A DNA stretch of 64,000 nt. Origin: JBPCMN01 sp013695115. Lineage in GTDB: Bacteria > Actinomycetota > Acidimicrobiia > IMCC26256 > JACDBD01. The stretch covers positions 1 to 64,000 of the forward strand of contig JBPCMN010000042.1 of NCBI GenBank assembly GCA_051002235.1, in the 5' to 3' direction. The position numbers were made by a program, and so were the translations under genes. Positions 16,892-24,546 of the stretch are shown one piece after another (position 1 is the first letter of the stretch; each line of letters opens with the position of its first letter). Under the pieces are notes generated by a model that was given only the letters and a program-made list of their open reading frames with translations, did no database searches and was not told where the DNA came from.

Positions 16892-17518
16892 GTGGTGCTC
16901 GACCTCGCCATTCTGGGTCTGCTCAAGGAGCAGCCCCTGCACGGCTACGAGCTGAAGAAGCGACTGGGCGACACCCTCGGGTTCCTCGGGGGGGTCTCGT
17001 TCGGCTCGCTGTACCCCGCGCTGCGCCGGCTCGAGGACGAGGGGTCGATCGAGAGCGCCGACGGCGCCGGCCCGTCCCTCGGCCCGGTGCCGATGCCGGC
17101 CACCGGGTCGGTCAGCGGCGAGGTCACCGTGGGCCGGATTCGGCGTGGCGCCCGCGCCGGGCGGCGCACCCGCAAGGCCTACCGGATCACCGACCGGGGC
17201 GACGCCCGCCTACGGGAGCTCCTGGTGGAGGACGCGCCCGCCGGCAACGACGAGCGCGTCTTCGCCCTCAAGTTCGCCTTCTGCCGTCACCTCCCCCGCG
17301 AGGCCCGCCTCGAACTGCTCCAGCGCCGCCGGGCCGATCTCGGCGAGCGACTCGCCCGGGCCCGGGAGGCCGAGCCGCCCCGCGCCGACCGCTACACCCG
17401 CTCCCTCGTGGAGCACCGCACCGAGTCCATCGAACGCGACCTCGAGTGGGTCGACGAGCTGATCACCGCCGAGAGGCGTCAACTTCCCCGCGAGACACCG
17501 GAAGGAGCCACAGCATGA
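16892..17518 (+). CDS. PadR family transcriptional regulator
   Basis: 208 residues from a GTG. N-terminal winged helix LDLAILGLLKEQPLHGYELK and VSFGSLYPALRRLEDEGSIE; the wing is enlarged by about 35 residues rich in Gly/Pro/Arg (ADGAGPSLGPVPMPATG to RAGRRTRKAYRITDRG). The C-terminal part (130-195) is a helical PadR dimerisation domain. Its stop overlaps the ino1 start (ATGA at 17515-17518). It probably represses its own operon through the palindromes immediately upstream. Confidence 0.88.
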   Translation: MVLDLAILGLLKEQPLHGYELKKRLGDTLGFLGGVSFGSLYPALRRLEDEGSIESADGAGPSLGPVPMPATGSVSGEVTVGRIRRGARAGRRTRKAYRITDRGDARLRELLVEDAPAGNDERVFALKFAFCRHLPREARLELLQRRRADLGERLARAREAEPPRADRYTRSLVEHRTESIERDLEWVDELITAERRQLPRETPEGATA

Positions 17519-18591
17519 GTGGCAAGGAGATTCGACTGGCCATCGCCGGCGTGGGCAACTGCGCCAGCAGCCTCGTGCAGGGCGTGGAGTACTACCGCGC
17601 CGCCGATCCCGACGAGCGAGTGCCCGGCCTTATGCACGTCGTCCTGGGCGGGTACCACGTGAGTGACGTGAACTTCGTGGCTGCCTTCGACGTCGACGCC
17701 ACGAAGGTCGGGCTCGACATCGGCAAGGCGATCTTCGCCGGCCAGAACAACACCATCCGCTTCGCCGACGTCGACGACGTCGGGGTGGAGGTGCAGCGCG
17801 GACCGACGTTCGACGGGCTCGGCCTCTACTACCGCGAGACGATCGAAGAGTCGTTCGCCGAGCCGGTCGACGTGGCCCAGGTCCTGCGGGACACCCGGGC
17901 CGACGTGCTGGTGAGCTACCTGCCCGTCGGGTCCGAGGAGGCGCAGCGGCACTACGCCCAGGCGTGCCTCGACTCCGGTGTCGCCTTCGTCAACGCGATC
18001 CCGGTGTTCATCGCCAGCGATCCGGAGTGGGCGCAGCGCTTCACCGACGCCAAGGTTCCGATCGTGGGCGACGACATCAAGAGCCAGGTGGGCTCGACCA
18101 TCGTCCACCGCATTCTCACCCGTCTGTTCGAGGACCGGGGCACCGAGCTCGACCGGACCTACCAGCTCAACTTCGGCGGCAACATGGACTTCAAGAACAT
18201 GCTCGAGCGCTCACGGCTCGAGTCGAAGAAGATCTCGAAGACCCAGGCCGTCACCAGCCAGATGGAGCACCCACCCGAGAACGGGACCGTGCACATCGGC
18301 CCGTCCGACCACGTGCCCTGGCTCGAGGACCGCAAGTGGGCCTACGTGCGACTCGAGGGCCGCAACTTCGGCGACGTCCCCCTCAATCTCGAGCTGAAGC
18401 TCGAGGTGTGGGACTCGCCCAACTCGGCCGGCGTGATCATCGACGCCGTCCGCTGCGCCAAGCTCGCCCTCGACCGCGGCGTCGGCGGGCCGCTGCTCGG
18501 GCCGTCGGCCTACTTCATGAAGTCGCCACCGGTGCAGTACCGCGACGAGGAAGCCCACAGGATGGTGGAGGCGTTCGCGGCCGGCGAGTAG
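17515..18591 (+). CDS. ino1: Inositol-3-phosphate synthase
   Basis: 358 residues. N-terminal Rossmann motif IAGVGNCASSLVQGVEYY (residues 10-27), then VLVSYLPVGSEEAQRHYA near 142 and the catalytic-core GDDIKSQVGSTIVHR near 182, followed by LNFGGNMDFKNM near 220. It turns glucose 6-phosphate into myo-inositol 3-phosphate, precursor of mycothiol and phosphatidylinositol lipids in actinobacteria. Coupled to padR by an ATGA overlap, so the regulator and enzyme are made together. Confidence 0.96.
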   Translation: MSGKEIRLAIAGVGNCASSLVQGVEYYRAADPDERVPGLMHVVLGGYHVSDVNFVAAFDVDATKVGLDIGKAIFAGQNNTIRFADVDDVGVEVQRGPTFDGLGLYYRETIEESFAEPVDVAQVLRDTRADVLVSYLPVGSEEAQRHYAQACLDSGVAFVNAIPVFIASDPEWAQRFTDAKVPIVGDDIKSQVGSTIVHRILTRLFEDRGTELDRTYQLNFGGNMDFKNMLERSRLESKKISKTQAVTSQMEHPPENGTVHIGPSDHVPWLEDRKWAYVRLEGRNFGDVPLNLELKLEVWDSPNSAGVIIDAVRCAKLALDRGVGGPLLGPSAYFMKSPPVQYRDEEAHRMVEAFAAGE

Positions 18592-18627
18592 GGCCGGGCC
18601 CCGCGTTGGCAACCCTACGATGACGCT

Positions 18628-19335
18628 ATGAGCAACACGGAGAGTTGGGATCGCATCGCGGCCCGCACGCGCAGCGACCCCCCGAACGACGTGATCCGCT
18701 ACGGGCCCGACGGGCCCACCGAGAACCAGCTGCGCCTGATCGGGGACGTGGCCGGCAAGCGGGTGCTCGATCTCGGGTCGGGGCCGGGCCCGGCTGCCAT
18801 CGTCATGGCCAAGCAGGGCGCGTTCGCGATCGCGGTCGACGCCTCCGCCGCCCAGCTCGAGCGGGGACAACAGATCGCCGCCCGCGAAAAGGTCCGCATC
18901 GAATGGCACCAGGGGGATCTCGCCGACCTCGCGTTCCTGCGCGCCGACTCGATCGACCTGGCGTTCAGCGGGTTCACGATCTCCGAGGTGGGCGACCTCG
19001 GCCGGCTGTTCCGCCAGGTGCACCGGGTCCTTCGGCCCCACGCGGTGTTCGTGTTCTCGTACGAGCACCCGATGGCGCTGTGTATCGGACGCGAGGCGCC
19101 GTCGAGCCCCACGTCGTCGCCGCGACCGGCGGTCCTCGAGTCGTACTTCGGCGAGGAACCGCTCGTCGTCGAGCGAAACGGCGAGCCCATCGTCGTGTAC
19201 CAGCGCACGATCGCCGACGTGTTCGCGGCCCTCCGGTGGGCCGGGTTCCGGGTCGAGGTGATCGTGGAGCCGAAGCCGCGGCGGGGCGAGGTGCCCGAGA
19301 TGATCGTGTGGCGCGCCCGCAAGGAGGGGATCTAA
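18628..19335 (+). CDS. SAM-dependent methyltransferase (class I)
   Basis: 235 residues. Motif I KRVLDLGSGPGPAAIVMAKQ near residue 44, acidic motif II AIAVDASAAQ near 68, and a post-motif FSGFTISEVGDLGRLFRQVHR near 113. The substrate is not predictable from sequence. It begins 37 bases after ino1 and ends before a strong hairpin, so it may be the last gene of that transcript. Confidence 0.82.
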   Translation: MSNTESWDRIAARTRSDPPNDVIRYGPDGPTENQLRLIGDVAGKRVLDLGSGPGPAAIVMAKQGAFAIAVDASAAQLERGQQIAAREKVRIEWHQGDLADLAFLRADSIDLAFSGFTISEVGDLGRLFRQVHRVLRPHAVFVFSYEHPMALCIGREAPSSPTSSPRPAVLESYFGEEPLVVERNGEPIVVYQRTIADVFAALRWAGFRVEVIVEPKPRRGEVPEMIVWRARKEGI

Positions 19336-19387
19336 CTCTTCTGGTCGCGCTCGCTTCGCTCGCCGCTCCCGCACGCCTCTAGTCGCC

Positions 19388-19414
19388 GAGGGGGCCGGGG
19401 GACCCGGCCCCCTC
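19388..19414. terminator. Bidirectional hairpin between methyltransferase and cca
   Basis: GAGGGGGCCGGG (19388-19399) and CCCGGCCCCCTC (19403-19414) form a perfect 12-base stem with a GGA loop. No U-tract follows, as is common in high-GC actinobacteria. It sits between convergent genes. Confidence 0.75.
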
Positions 19415-19439
19415 GTGGGCCGATGGCAGCTCCTCGCTC

Positions 19440-20840
19440 CTAACCGACCGGTTCGATCCCCCGCTCGGCGGCCCAGGCCCGCAGCCGCTCGTAGGCGTCG
19501 GCCTCCTCGATCGGGCCCTCGTCGAGGCGGGCCTCGAGCAGGAAGTCGAGGGCCTCGCCGACGAGCGGCCCGGGTGGGATCCCGAGGAACGCCATCACCT
19601 GGCGGCCGTCGAGGGGCGGGCGGATGCGGTCGAGCTCCTCCCGTTGGCGGAGCTCGGCGATGCGGGCCTCGAGCTCGTCCATGCGCCGGCTGAGAGCGCG
19701 CGCCCTCGCCTGGTTGCGGGTGGTGCAGTCGCAGCGAACGAGCTGGTTGAGGTCGTCCAGCAGCGGGCCGGCGTCGCGTGCGTACCGGCGGACCGCCCGG
19801 TCGGTCCAGCCCATGGCGTAGGTGTGGATCCGCAGGTGGAGGTAGACGAGGCGACTCACGTCGTCGACGATCTGGCTCGGGTACCGCAGCGCCCGCAGTC
19901 GCTCCTCCGCCATGCGGGCGCCGACGACCTCGTGGTGATGGAAGCTCACGCCTCCGGGCCCGATCGAGCGCGTCTTGGGCTTGCCGATGTCGTGGAGCAG
20001 CGCGGCCAGCCGTACCCGCAGGTTCCTGTGGTCGGTGTTGCGGACGACCGCAATCGTGTGGGCGAGGACGTCCTTGTGCTGGTGGATGGGGTCCTGCTCG
20101 AGCCGCATGGCGTTGAGCTCGGGCACGAACTCGTCCGCCAGCCCGGTGCCGGCGAGCAGCCAGAGGCCCGCCGACGGGTCCTCGACGTGGACCAGCTTGG
20201 TCAGCTCGTCGCGGATCCGCTCGGCGCTCACGATCTCGAGCCGCCCGTGCATCTCCTCGATGGCGTCGACGACGGCGCGCTCGGGCTCGAGGCCGAACGC
20301 GGCGACGAAGCGCGCCGCCCGAAGCATCCGCAGCGGGTCGTCGAGGAATGCCACCTCCGGCGTGAGCGGCGTGCGCAGCCGCCGCGCCGCCAGGTCAGCC
20401 GCGCCGTCGAACGGGTCCAGCAGCCGGGGCTCGGGGAGCTCGAGCGCCATCGCGTTGATGGTGAAGTCGCGTCGGGACAGGTCGGTTTCGATGTCGTCGG
20501 CGAACTCGACTTCGGGCTTGCGGCTCTCGGGCCGGTAGACCTCGGCCCGGAACGTGGTGATCTCGAAGCGGATCCCGTCACGCTCGGCGCCGACCGTCCC
20601 GAACCGCTTGCCCTGCAACCACACGTGGCCGGCCCAGTCCGACACGATGCGCTCCACCTCGTCGGGCCGGGCGTCGGTGGCGATGTCGACGTCGTCAGAA
20701 GGCTGGTCGAGGAGCGCGTCGCGGACCGTGCCCCCGATGAGATAGGAGCGGTGCCCGGCGGCCGCGAATCGCTCGGCCAGCTGCTGGACGGGCGAGCCGC
20801 GATCGAGCAGGGGGCGCAGACGCGCCGGGACGGGTGCCAC
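19440..20840 (-). CDS. cca: CCA-adding enzyme / tRNA nucleotidyltransferase with HD domain
   Basis: 466 residues. Class II nucleotidyltransferase head: GGTVRDALLD near residue 36, DDVDIATDA near 49, RRDFTINAMALE near 122, then LRMLRAARFVAAFGLEPE near 167. An HD metal-phosphohydrolase domain follows (LAALLHDIGKPKTRS near 285). No tRNA gene in this window encodes CCA, so the enzyme is needed for maturation. The orthologous pcnA gene also lies near the origin in mycobacteria; its poly(A) alternative seems less likely. Confidence 0.92.
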   Translation of the reverse strand: MAPVPARLRPLLDRGSPVQQLAERFAAAGHRSYLIGGTVRDALLDQPSDDVDIATDARPDEVERIVSDWAGHVWLQGKRFGTVGAERDGIRFEITTFRAEVYRPESRKPEVEFADDIETDLSRRDFTINAMALELPEPRLLDPFDGAADLAARRLRTPLTPEVAFLDDPLRMLRAARFVAAFGLEPERAVVDAIEEMHGRLEIVSAERIRDELTKLVHVEDPSAGLWLLAGTGLADEFVPELNAMRLEQDPIHQHKDVLAHTIAVVRNTDHRNLRVRLAALLHDIGKPKTRSIGPGGVSFHHHEVVGARMAEERLRALRYPSQIVDDVSRLVYLHLRIHTYAMGWTDRAVRRYARDAGPLLDDLNQLVRCDCTTRNQARARALSRRMDELEARIAELRQREELDRIRPPLDGRQVMAFLGIPPGPLVGEALDFLLEARLDEGPIEEADAYERLRAWAAERGIEPVG

Positions 20841-20962
20841 GTCGCCATTCTCCCCCGCAGGGGGTGGATGGGGGTCGTGAATGAAGCGCGAGCATCCGCG
20901 CGATCCGCCCAGTCCTTGGATACCTTCGACGCTGCGACGCGTTCGATCAGGCGGAGGATCGG

Positions 20963-21253
20963 ATGAGACGGTGCGGACGGCCGGGCTGCAACGAGCCCGC
21001 GACGGCGACGTTCACCTTCAGCAGCCGGCACCAGTCGGTCTGGCTCGACCATCTCGGCCAGACCAATGCCTCCGCCGGCCACCTCTGCCAGCGGCACGCC
21101 GACGCCCTGGCGCCGCCGAGAGGCTGGGAGCTCCACGACCGCCGCGACCTCGCCCGGGTCATCGAGCACGCGGCCGAGCCCGAGCCCGAGATCGACGAGT
21201 CCCGCACCCCGTTGCTCGCCCGCGCGTTCCGCGGTGCCCGCCGCGCCAGCTGA
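20963..21253 (+). CDS. DUF3499 family Cys-rich protein
   Basis: 96 residues preceded by GGAGGATCGG. MRRCGRPGCNEPATATFTFS followed by GHLCQRHADALAPPRGWELHD: two Cys near the N-terminus plus Cys and His near residue 45 suggest one zinc site. This pattern is typical of actinobacterial DUF3499 proteins, which have no known role. Transcribed divergently from cca. Confidence 0.75.
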   Translation: MRRCGRPGCNEPATATFTFSSRHQSVWLDHLGQTNASAGHLCQRHADALAPPRGWELHDRRDLARVIEHAAEPEPEIDESRTPLLARAFRGARRAS

Positions 21254-21310
21254 CCGAAACCCGACGGCCGGGCCGAGAAGCCCGGTGCTACGTTCGGATC
21301 GGAAGGCGGC

Positions 21311-21817
21311 GTGATGGACCTGAGCTCAGGCGAGACCTGGCGCTGGATCTGGCTTCTTGCAGCGGCGGGGTTCGCCGCCGGCGAGATCGCGGTGGCCGGC
21401 ACCTTCTTCCTCTTGTCGTTCGCCATCGGTGCCACCGCCGCCGCTGTTGTCGCGTTCGTCGGTGGCGGCGTGATCGCCGGGTGGGTCGCGTTCGTCGCCG
21501 TCTCCGGCGCCAGCCTGGCCGTCCTCTTTCCGCTCGGCCGCCGCCTCGACGCCCGCAATCCGACGCCACAGGTCGGCGCGCATCGATGGGAAGGGCAGAT
21601 CGCGACCGTGCTGCAAGACATTCCCGCCGGGCTGCACGAGAGCGGGGCCGTGCGCATCGATCGGGAGGAATGGCGGGCCGAGAGCACCAACGGCTCGCCG
21701 GTTCCCGCGGGGACCCGGGTCGTGGTCGCTCGCGTTGCCGGGACGAGGCTCGTGGTGATACCGCATCCGATCGAGGTGGCGCCCCCACGGACCTCGGGAC
21801 CTTCCCGGTCCGCCTGA
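21311..21817 (+). CDS. NfeD family membrane protein
   Basis: 168 residues. Two or three transmembrane helices (about 12-32, 36-60, 62-80) and a C-terminal OB-like domain (GQIATVLQDIPAGLHESGAV ... VVVARVAGTRLVVIP). Short NfeD proteins of this kind work with a neighbouring SPFH protein, and one follows 22 bases downstream. Either GTG 21311 or ATG 21314 may start it. Confidence 0.83.
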   Translation: MMDLSSGETWRWIWLLAAAGFAAGEIAVAGTFFLLSFAIGATAAAVVAFVGGGVIAGWVAFVAVSGASLAVLFPLGRRLDARNPTPQVGAHRWEGQIATVLQDIPAGLHESGAVRIDREEWRAESTNGSPVPAGTRVVVARVAGTRLVVIPHPIEVAPPRTSGPSRSA

Positions 21818-21839
21818 TCGGCGTCGAGAGGAGGCTCAC

Positions 21840-22790
21840 GTGGCTGCCGTGCTCGTCCTGGCCGCTCTCGCATTCGTACTGTTCCTGCTGGCGGCGAGCG
21901 GTGTCCGGATCATCCGGCCCTACCAGCGAGGCCTCGTCGAGCGCCTTGGTCGCTACAAGGCGACGCTGGACCCGGGACTGCGGCTGATCCTCCCGTTCAT
22001 CGACCGGCTCGTGAAGGTGGACATGCGCGAGCAGGTCACTGACGTACCACCGCAGGAGGTGATCACCTCTGACAACGTGGTCGTGTCGGTCGACGCGGTC
22101 ATCTACTACGAGGCGACCGACCCGCAACGGCTCGTCTACAACGTGGCGAACTTCCAGCTGGCGGTGACCAAGCTCGCGCAGACGAACCTGCGCAACGTCG
22201 TCGGCGACATGCAGCTCGATGACGCCCTGACCTCGCGCGACGTCATCAACACGAAACTCCGCGAGATCCTCGACGACGCCACCGACAAGTGGGGCACCCG
22301 GGTGGTCCGGGTCGAGATCCAGCGCATCGACCCGCCACCCGACGTCGTGGACTCGATGCACCACCAGATGAAGGCCGAGCGCACCCGCCGTGCGGTCGTG
22401 ACCGAGGCGCAGGGCATGCGCGAGGCGGCGATCACGAAGGCCGAGGGTGACAAGCAGGCGGCCGTGCTGGAGGCGACGGGCCAGGCCGAGGCCGTCCAGC
22501 GCCTCGCCGACGCCGAGAAGTACCGCCAGATCGCGGTGGCGGAGGGCGAGGCCGACGCGACCCGCAACGTGTACCGCGCCATCCACGAGGGCGACCCCAG
22601 TCCCGACCTGGTCGCGATCAAGTACCTCGAGGCGCTGCGGGTGATCGCCAACGGGCAGGCGACGAAGATCTTCCTGCCCACCGAGCTCAGCGGCCTGTTC
22701 GGCGCCGCCGGCGGGCTCGCAGAGATGCTGCGCAGCGACGGGCAGTCAGCCGAGCCGCGGGCGCCCGAGGGTCAGCCCGCGTCGACCTGA
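21840..22790 (+). CDS. SPFH/band 7 (slipin/stomatin) membrane protein
   Basis: 316 residues from a GTG preceded by GAGGAGG. One N-terminal hairpin or transmembrane segment (residues 2-22), then a full band 7 domain (GVRIIRPYQRGLVERLGRYK, LPFIDRLVKVDMREQVTDVP), and a coiled helix rich in Ala/Glu (AEGDKQAAVLEATGQAEAVQ) ending in ATKIFLPTELSGLF. Forms membrane-organising oligomers; paired with NfeD in an operon. Confidence 0.92.
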   Translation: MAAVLVLAALAFVLFLLAASGVRIIRPYQRGLVERLGRYKATLDPGLRLILPFIDRLVKVDMREQVTDVPPQEVITSDNVVVSVDAVIYYEATDPQRLVYNVANFQLAVTKLAQTNLRNVVGDMQLDDALTSRDVINTKLREILDDATDKWGTRVVRVEIQRIDPPPDVVDSMHHQMKAERTRRAVVTEAQGMREAAITKAEGDKQAAVLEATGQAEAVQRLADAEKYRQIAVAEGEADATRNVYRAIHEGDPSPDLVAIKYLEALRVIANGQATKIFLPTELSGLFGAAGGLAEMLRSDGQSAEPRAPEGQPAST

Positions 22791-23791
22791 CCGCTCGACC
22801 ACAGGCGGCGCGCCGCGTCGACCACGTCGACGCCGGGCCCGCCCGCGGTCGGCGACTCGGATGCAGGCGGTGACGCGCCGACCAGCGCCGGCAACGTGGC
22901 CGCGACCGACGCTCGGACCGCTTCGAGGTCGTAGCCGCCCTCGAGGAACGCGATCAGTCGTCCCGCGGGGGCGAGCTCGGTCATACGCGTCGCCAGCGCG
23001 CCGTAGTCGCCGGCCGAGAGGCCGAGCCCGGTGAGGGGGTCGGCGCGGTGGGCGTCGAACCCGATCGAGACCAGCAGCCAGCCGGGCGCGAAACCTTCGA
23101 TCACGGGCGAGATGACGTCGTCGAGCGCGCGCAGGTAGACGTCGCCGGTAGCACCGGCGGGCAAGGGAAGGTTGCAGGTGGTGGCCGCGCCCGATCCCGC
23201 GCCGGTCTCGTCGAGGCGCCCGGTGCCGGGATAGAGGGGCCACTCGTGCAACGACACGTAGAGCACGCGCGGGTCGGCGTAGAACGTCTCCTGGGTCCCG
23301 TTGCCATGGTGGGCGTCATAGTCGACGACGCAGACGCGCTCGCCCGCGGTCGCCAGCGCCGCCGCGGTCACCGCCACGTTGTTGACGAGGCAGAAGCCCA
23401 TGGGGGCGGTCGGGCGGGCGTGATGGCCGGGCGGGCGGACCGCGAGGAACGCGGCGTCGCCCTCGCCCCGCGAGAGTGCGTCCGCCGCTCCCAGCCCCGC
23501 GCCCGCCGCCCGGAGCGCCGCCGCCCACGAGCGGACCGAGACGGCAGTGTCGAGGTCGAGCGAGCCGCCGCCCGATTCGCACAGCGTTCGGATGCGCTCC
23601 AGGTGCTCGGGGGTGTGCACCCGCTCGAGCTCGGCGGCGGTGGCGTCGCGGGGCGGGAGCGCCCGCACATCGCCATCGAGCCCTGCGTCGGCGATACCGG
23701 CCTTCACTGCGTCCAGCCGGGCGGGGCGCTCGGGGTGGCCGCGACCGGGATCGTGCTCACCGAAGACCGCGTCCTGGGCGACGAGCAGCAC
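22772..23791 (-). CDS. Histone deacetylase family / acetoin-utilisation-type amidohydrolase
   Basis: 339 residues with the zinc deacetylase fold: RPPGHHARPTAPMGFCLVNN near residue 121, DYDAHHGNGTQ near 160 (Zn-binding Asp and His), a second Asp in SIGFDAHRADPL near 246 and EGGYDLEAV near 290. The substrate may be acetylpolyamine or an acetylated protein. Overlaps the slipin gene by 19 bases convergently. Confidence 0.9.
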   Translation of the reverse strand: MLLVAQDAVFGEHDPGRGHPERPARLDAVKAGIADAGLDGDVRALPPRDATAAELERVHTPEHLERIRTLCESGGGSLDLDTAVSVRSWAAALRAAGAGLGAADALSRGEGDAAFLAVRPPGHHARPTAPMGFCLVNNVAVTAAALATAGERVCVVDYDAHHGNGTQETFYADPRVLYVSLHEWPLYPGTGRLDETGAGSGAATTCNLPLPAGATGDVYLRALDDVISPVIEGFAPGWLLVSIGFDAHRADPLTGLGLSAGDYGALATRMTELAPAGRLIAFLEGGYDLEAVRASVAATLPALVGASPPASESPTAGGPGVDVVDAARRLWSSGQVDAG

Positions 23792-23835
23792 GCGTCGGAG
23801 CGTACCGGCCGTCTGCCGGTACGCTCGGCCGCGGA

Positions 23836-24546
23836 ATGGTGACCGAGACCCTGCGCTGGCGGGGCGGCTGGGCCCGGATCGCCCCCTGGCCGGGCGACGA
23901 GCGCGACGTCGCCCACCTCACGGTCGGAAGCGACGCCCCTCCTCCCGACGAGGTCGTCGACCGGTGCCTCGCGCGTCTGCGCCATGCCGGCTACGGGGGA
24001 GTCGTGACCAACGCCCTGACTGCGGCCGACTCGATGCCCTTCGTCGACGCCGGCTTCCGGGTGCGGGAGCGCCTCCACCTCCTCGACCACGACCTCGGCT
24101 GCGTTCCCGTGCCGGCCGGGGTCAGCGCGACCCGCCGGGCCCGGCGCTCCGACCGCCCCACGGTCTTGGCCGTCGACCGCCGGGCCTTCGACGCCTCGTG
24201 GCGTCTCGCCGGGCCCGACGCGCTCCAGGACGCGGTGCGCGCGACCCCCATCGCCCGGTTCCGCGTCGTCGACGACGGCGACGACGCCGGCGTGGTCGGG
24301 TACGCGATCACCGGGCGGGCCGGTCCCCAGGGCTACCTCCAGCGGGTAGCGGTCGCGCCGGCGGGCCGCCGGCGGGGTTGGGGCCGGGCCCTGGTCGCGG
24401 ACGGGCTCCACTGGCTCCGGTTTCGGGGCGCGGCCCGCGTGCTCGTGAACACCCAGCTCGGCAACGAGCCCGCCCTCGCGCTGTACGAGTCGTGCGGCTT
24501 CCGGCGGCTCCCGATCGGGCTGAGCGTGCTCGCGCGGCCGTTGTGA
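23836..24546 (+). CDS. GNAT family N-acetyltransferase
   Basis: 236 residues starting MVTETLRWRGGW. The second half holds the GNAT acetyl-CoA motif: VAPAGRRRGWGRALVADGLH near 176 and NEPALALYESCGFRR near 215, with YLQRVAV as the preceding strand. The N-terminal half is unassigned and may be a second degenerate GNAT unit as in mycothiol synthases. It occupies the place of the Nudix gene mutT4 in mycobacteria. Ends GTGA, coupled to the next gene. Confidence 0.78.
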   Translation: MVTETLRWRGGWARIAPWPGDERDVAHLTVGSDAPPPDEVVDRCLARLRHAGYGGVVTNALTAADSMPFVDAGFRVRERLHLLDHDLGCVPVPAGVSATRRARRSDRPTVLAVDRRAFDASWRLAGPDALQDAVRATPIARFRVVDDGDDAGVVGYAITGRAGPQGYLQRVAVAPAGRRRGWGRALVADGLHWLRFRGAARVLVNTQLGNEPALALYESCGFRRLPIGLSVLARPL

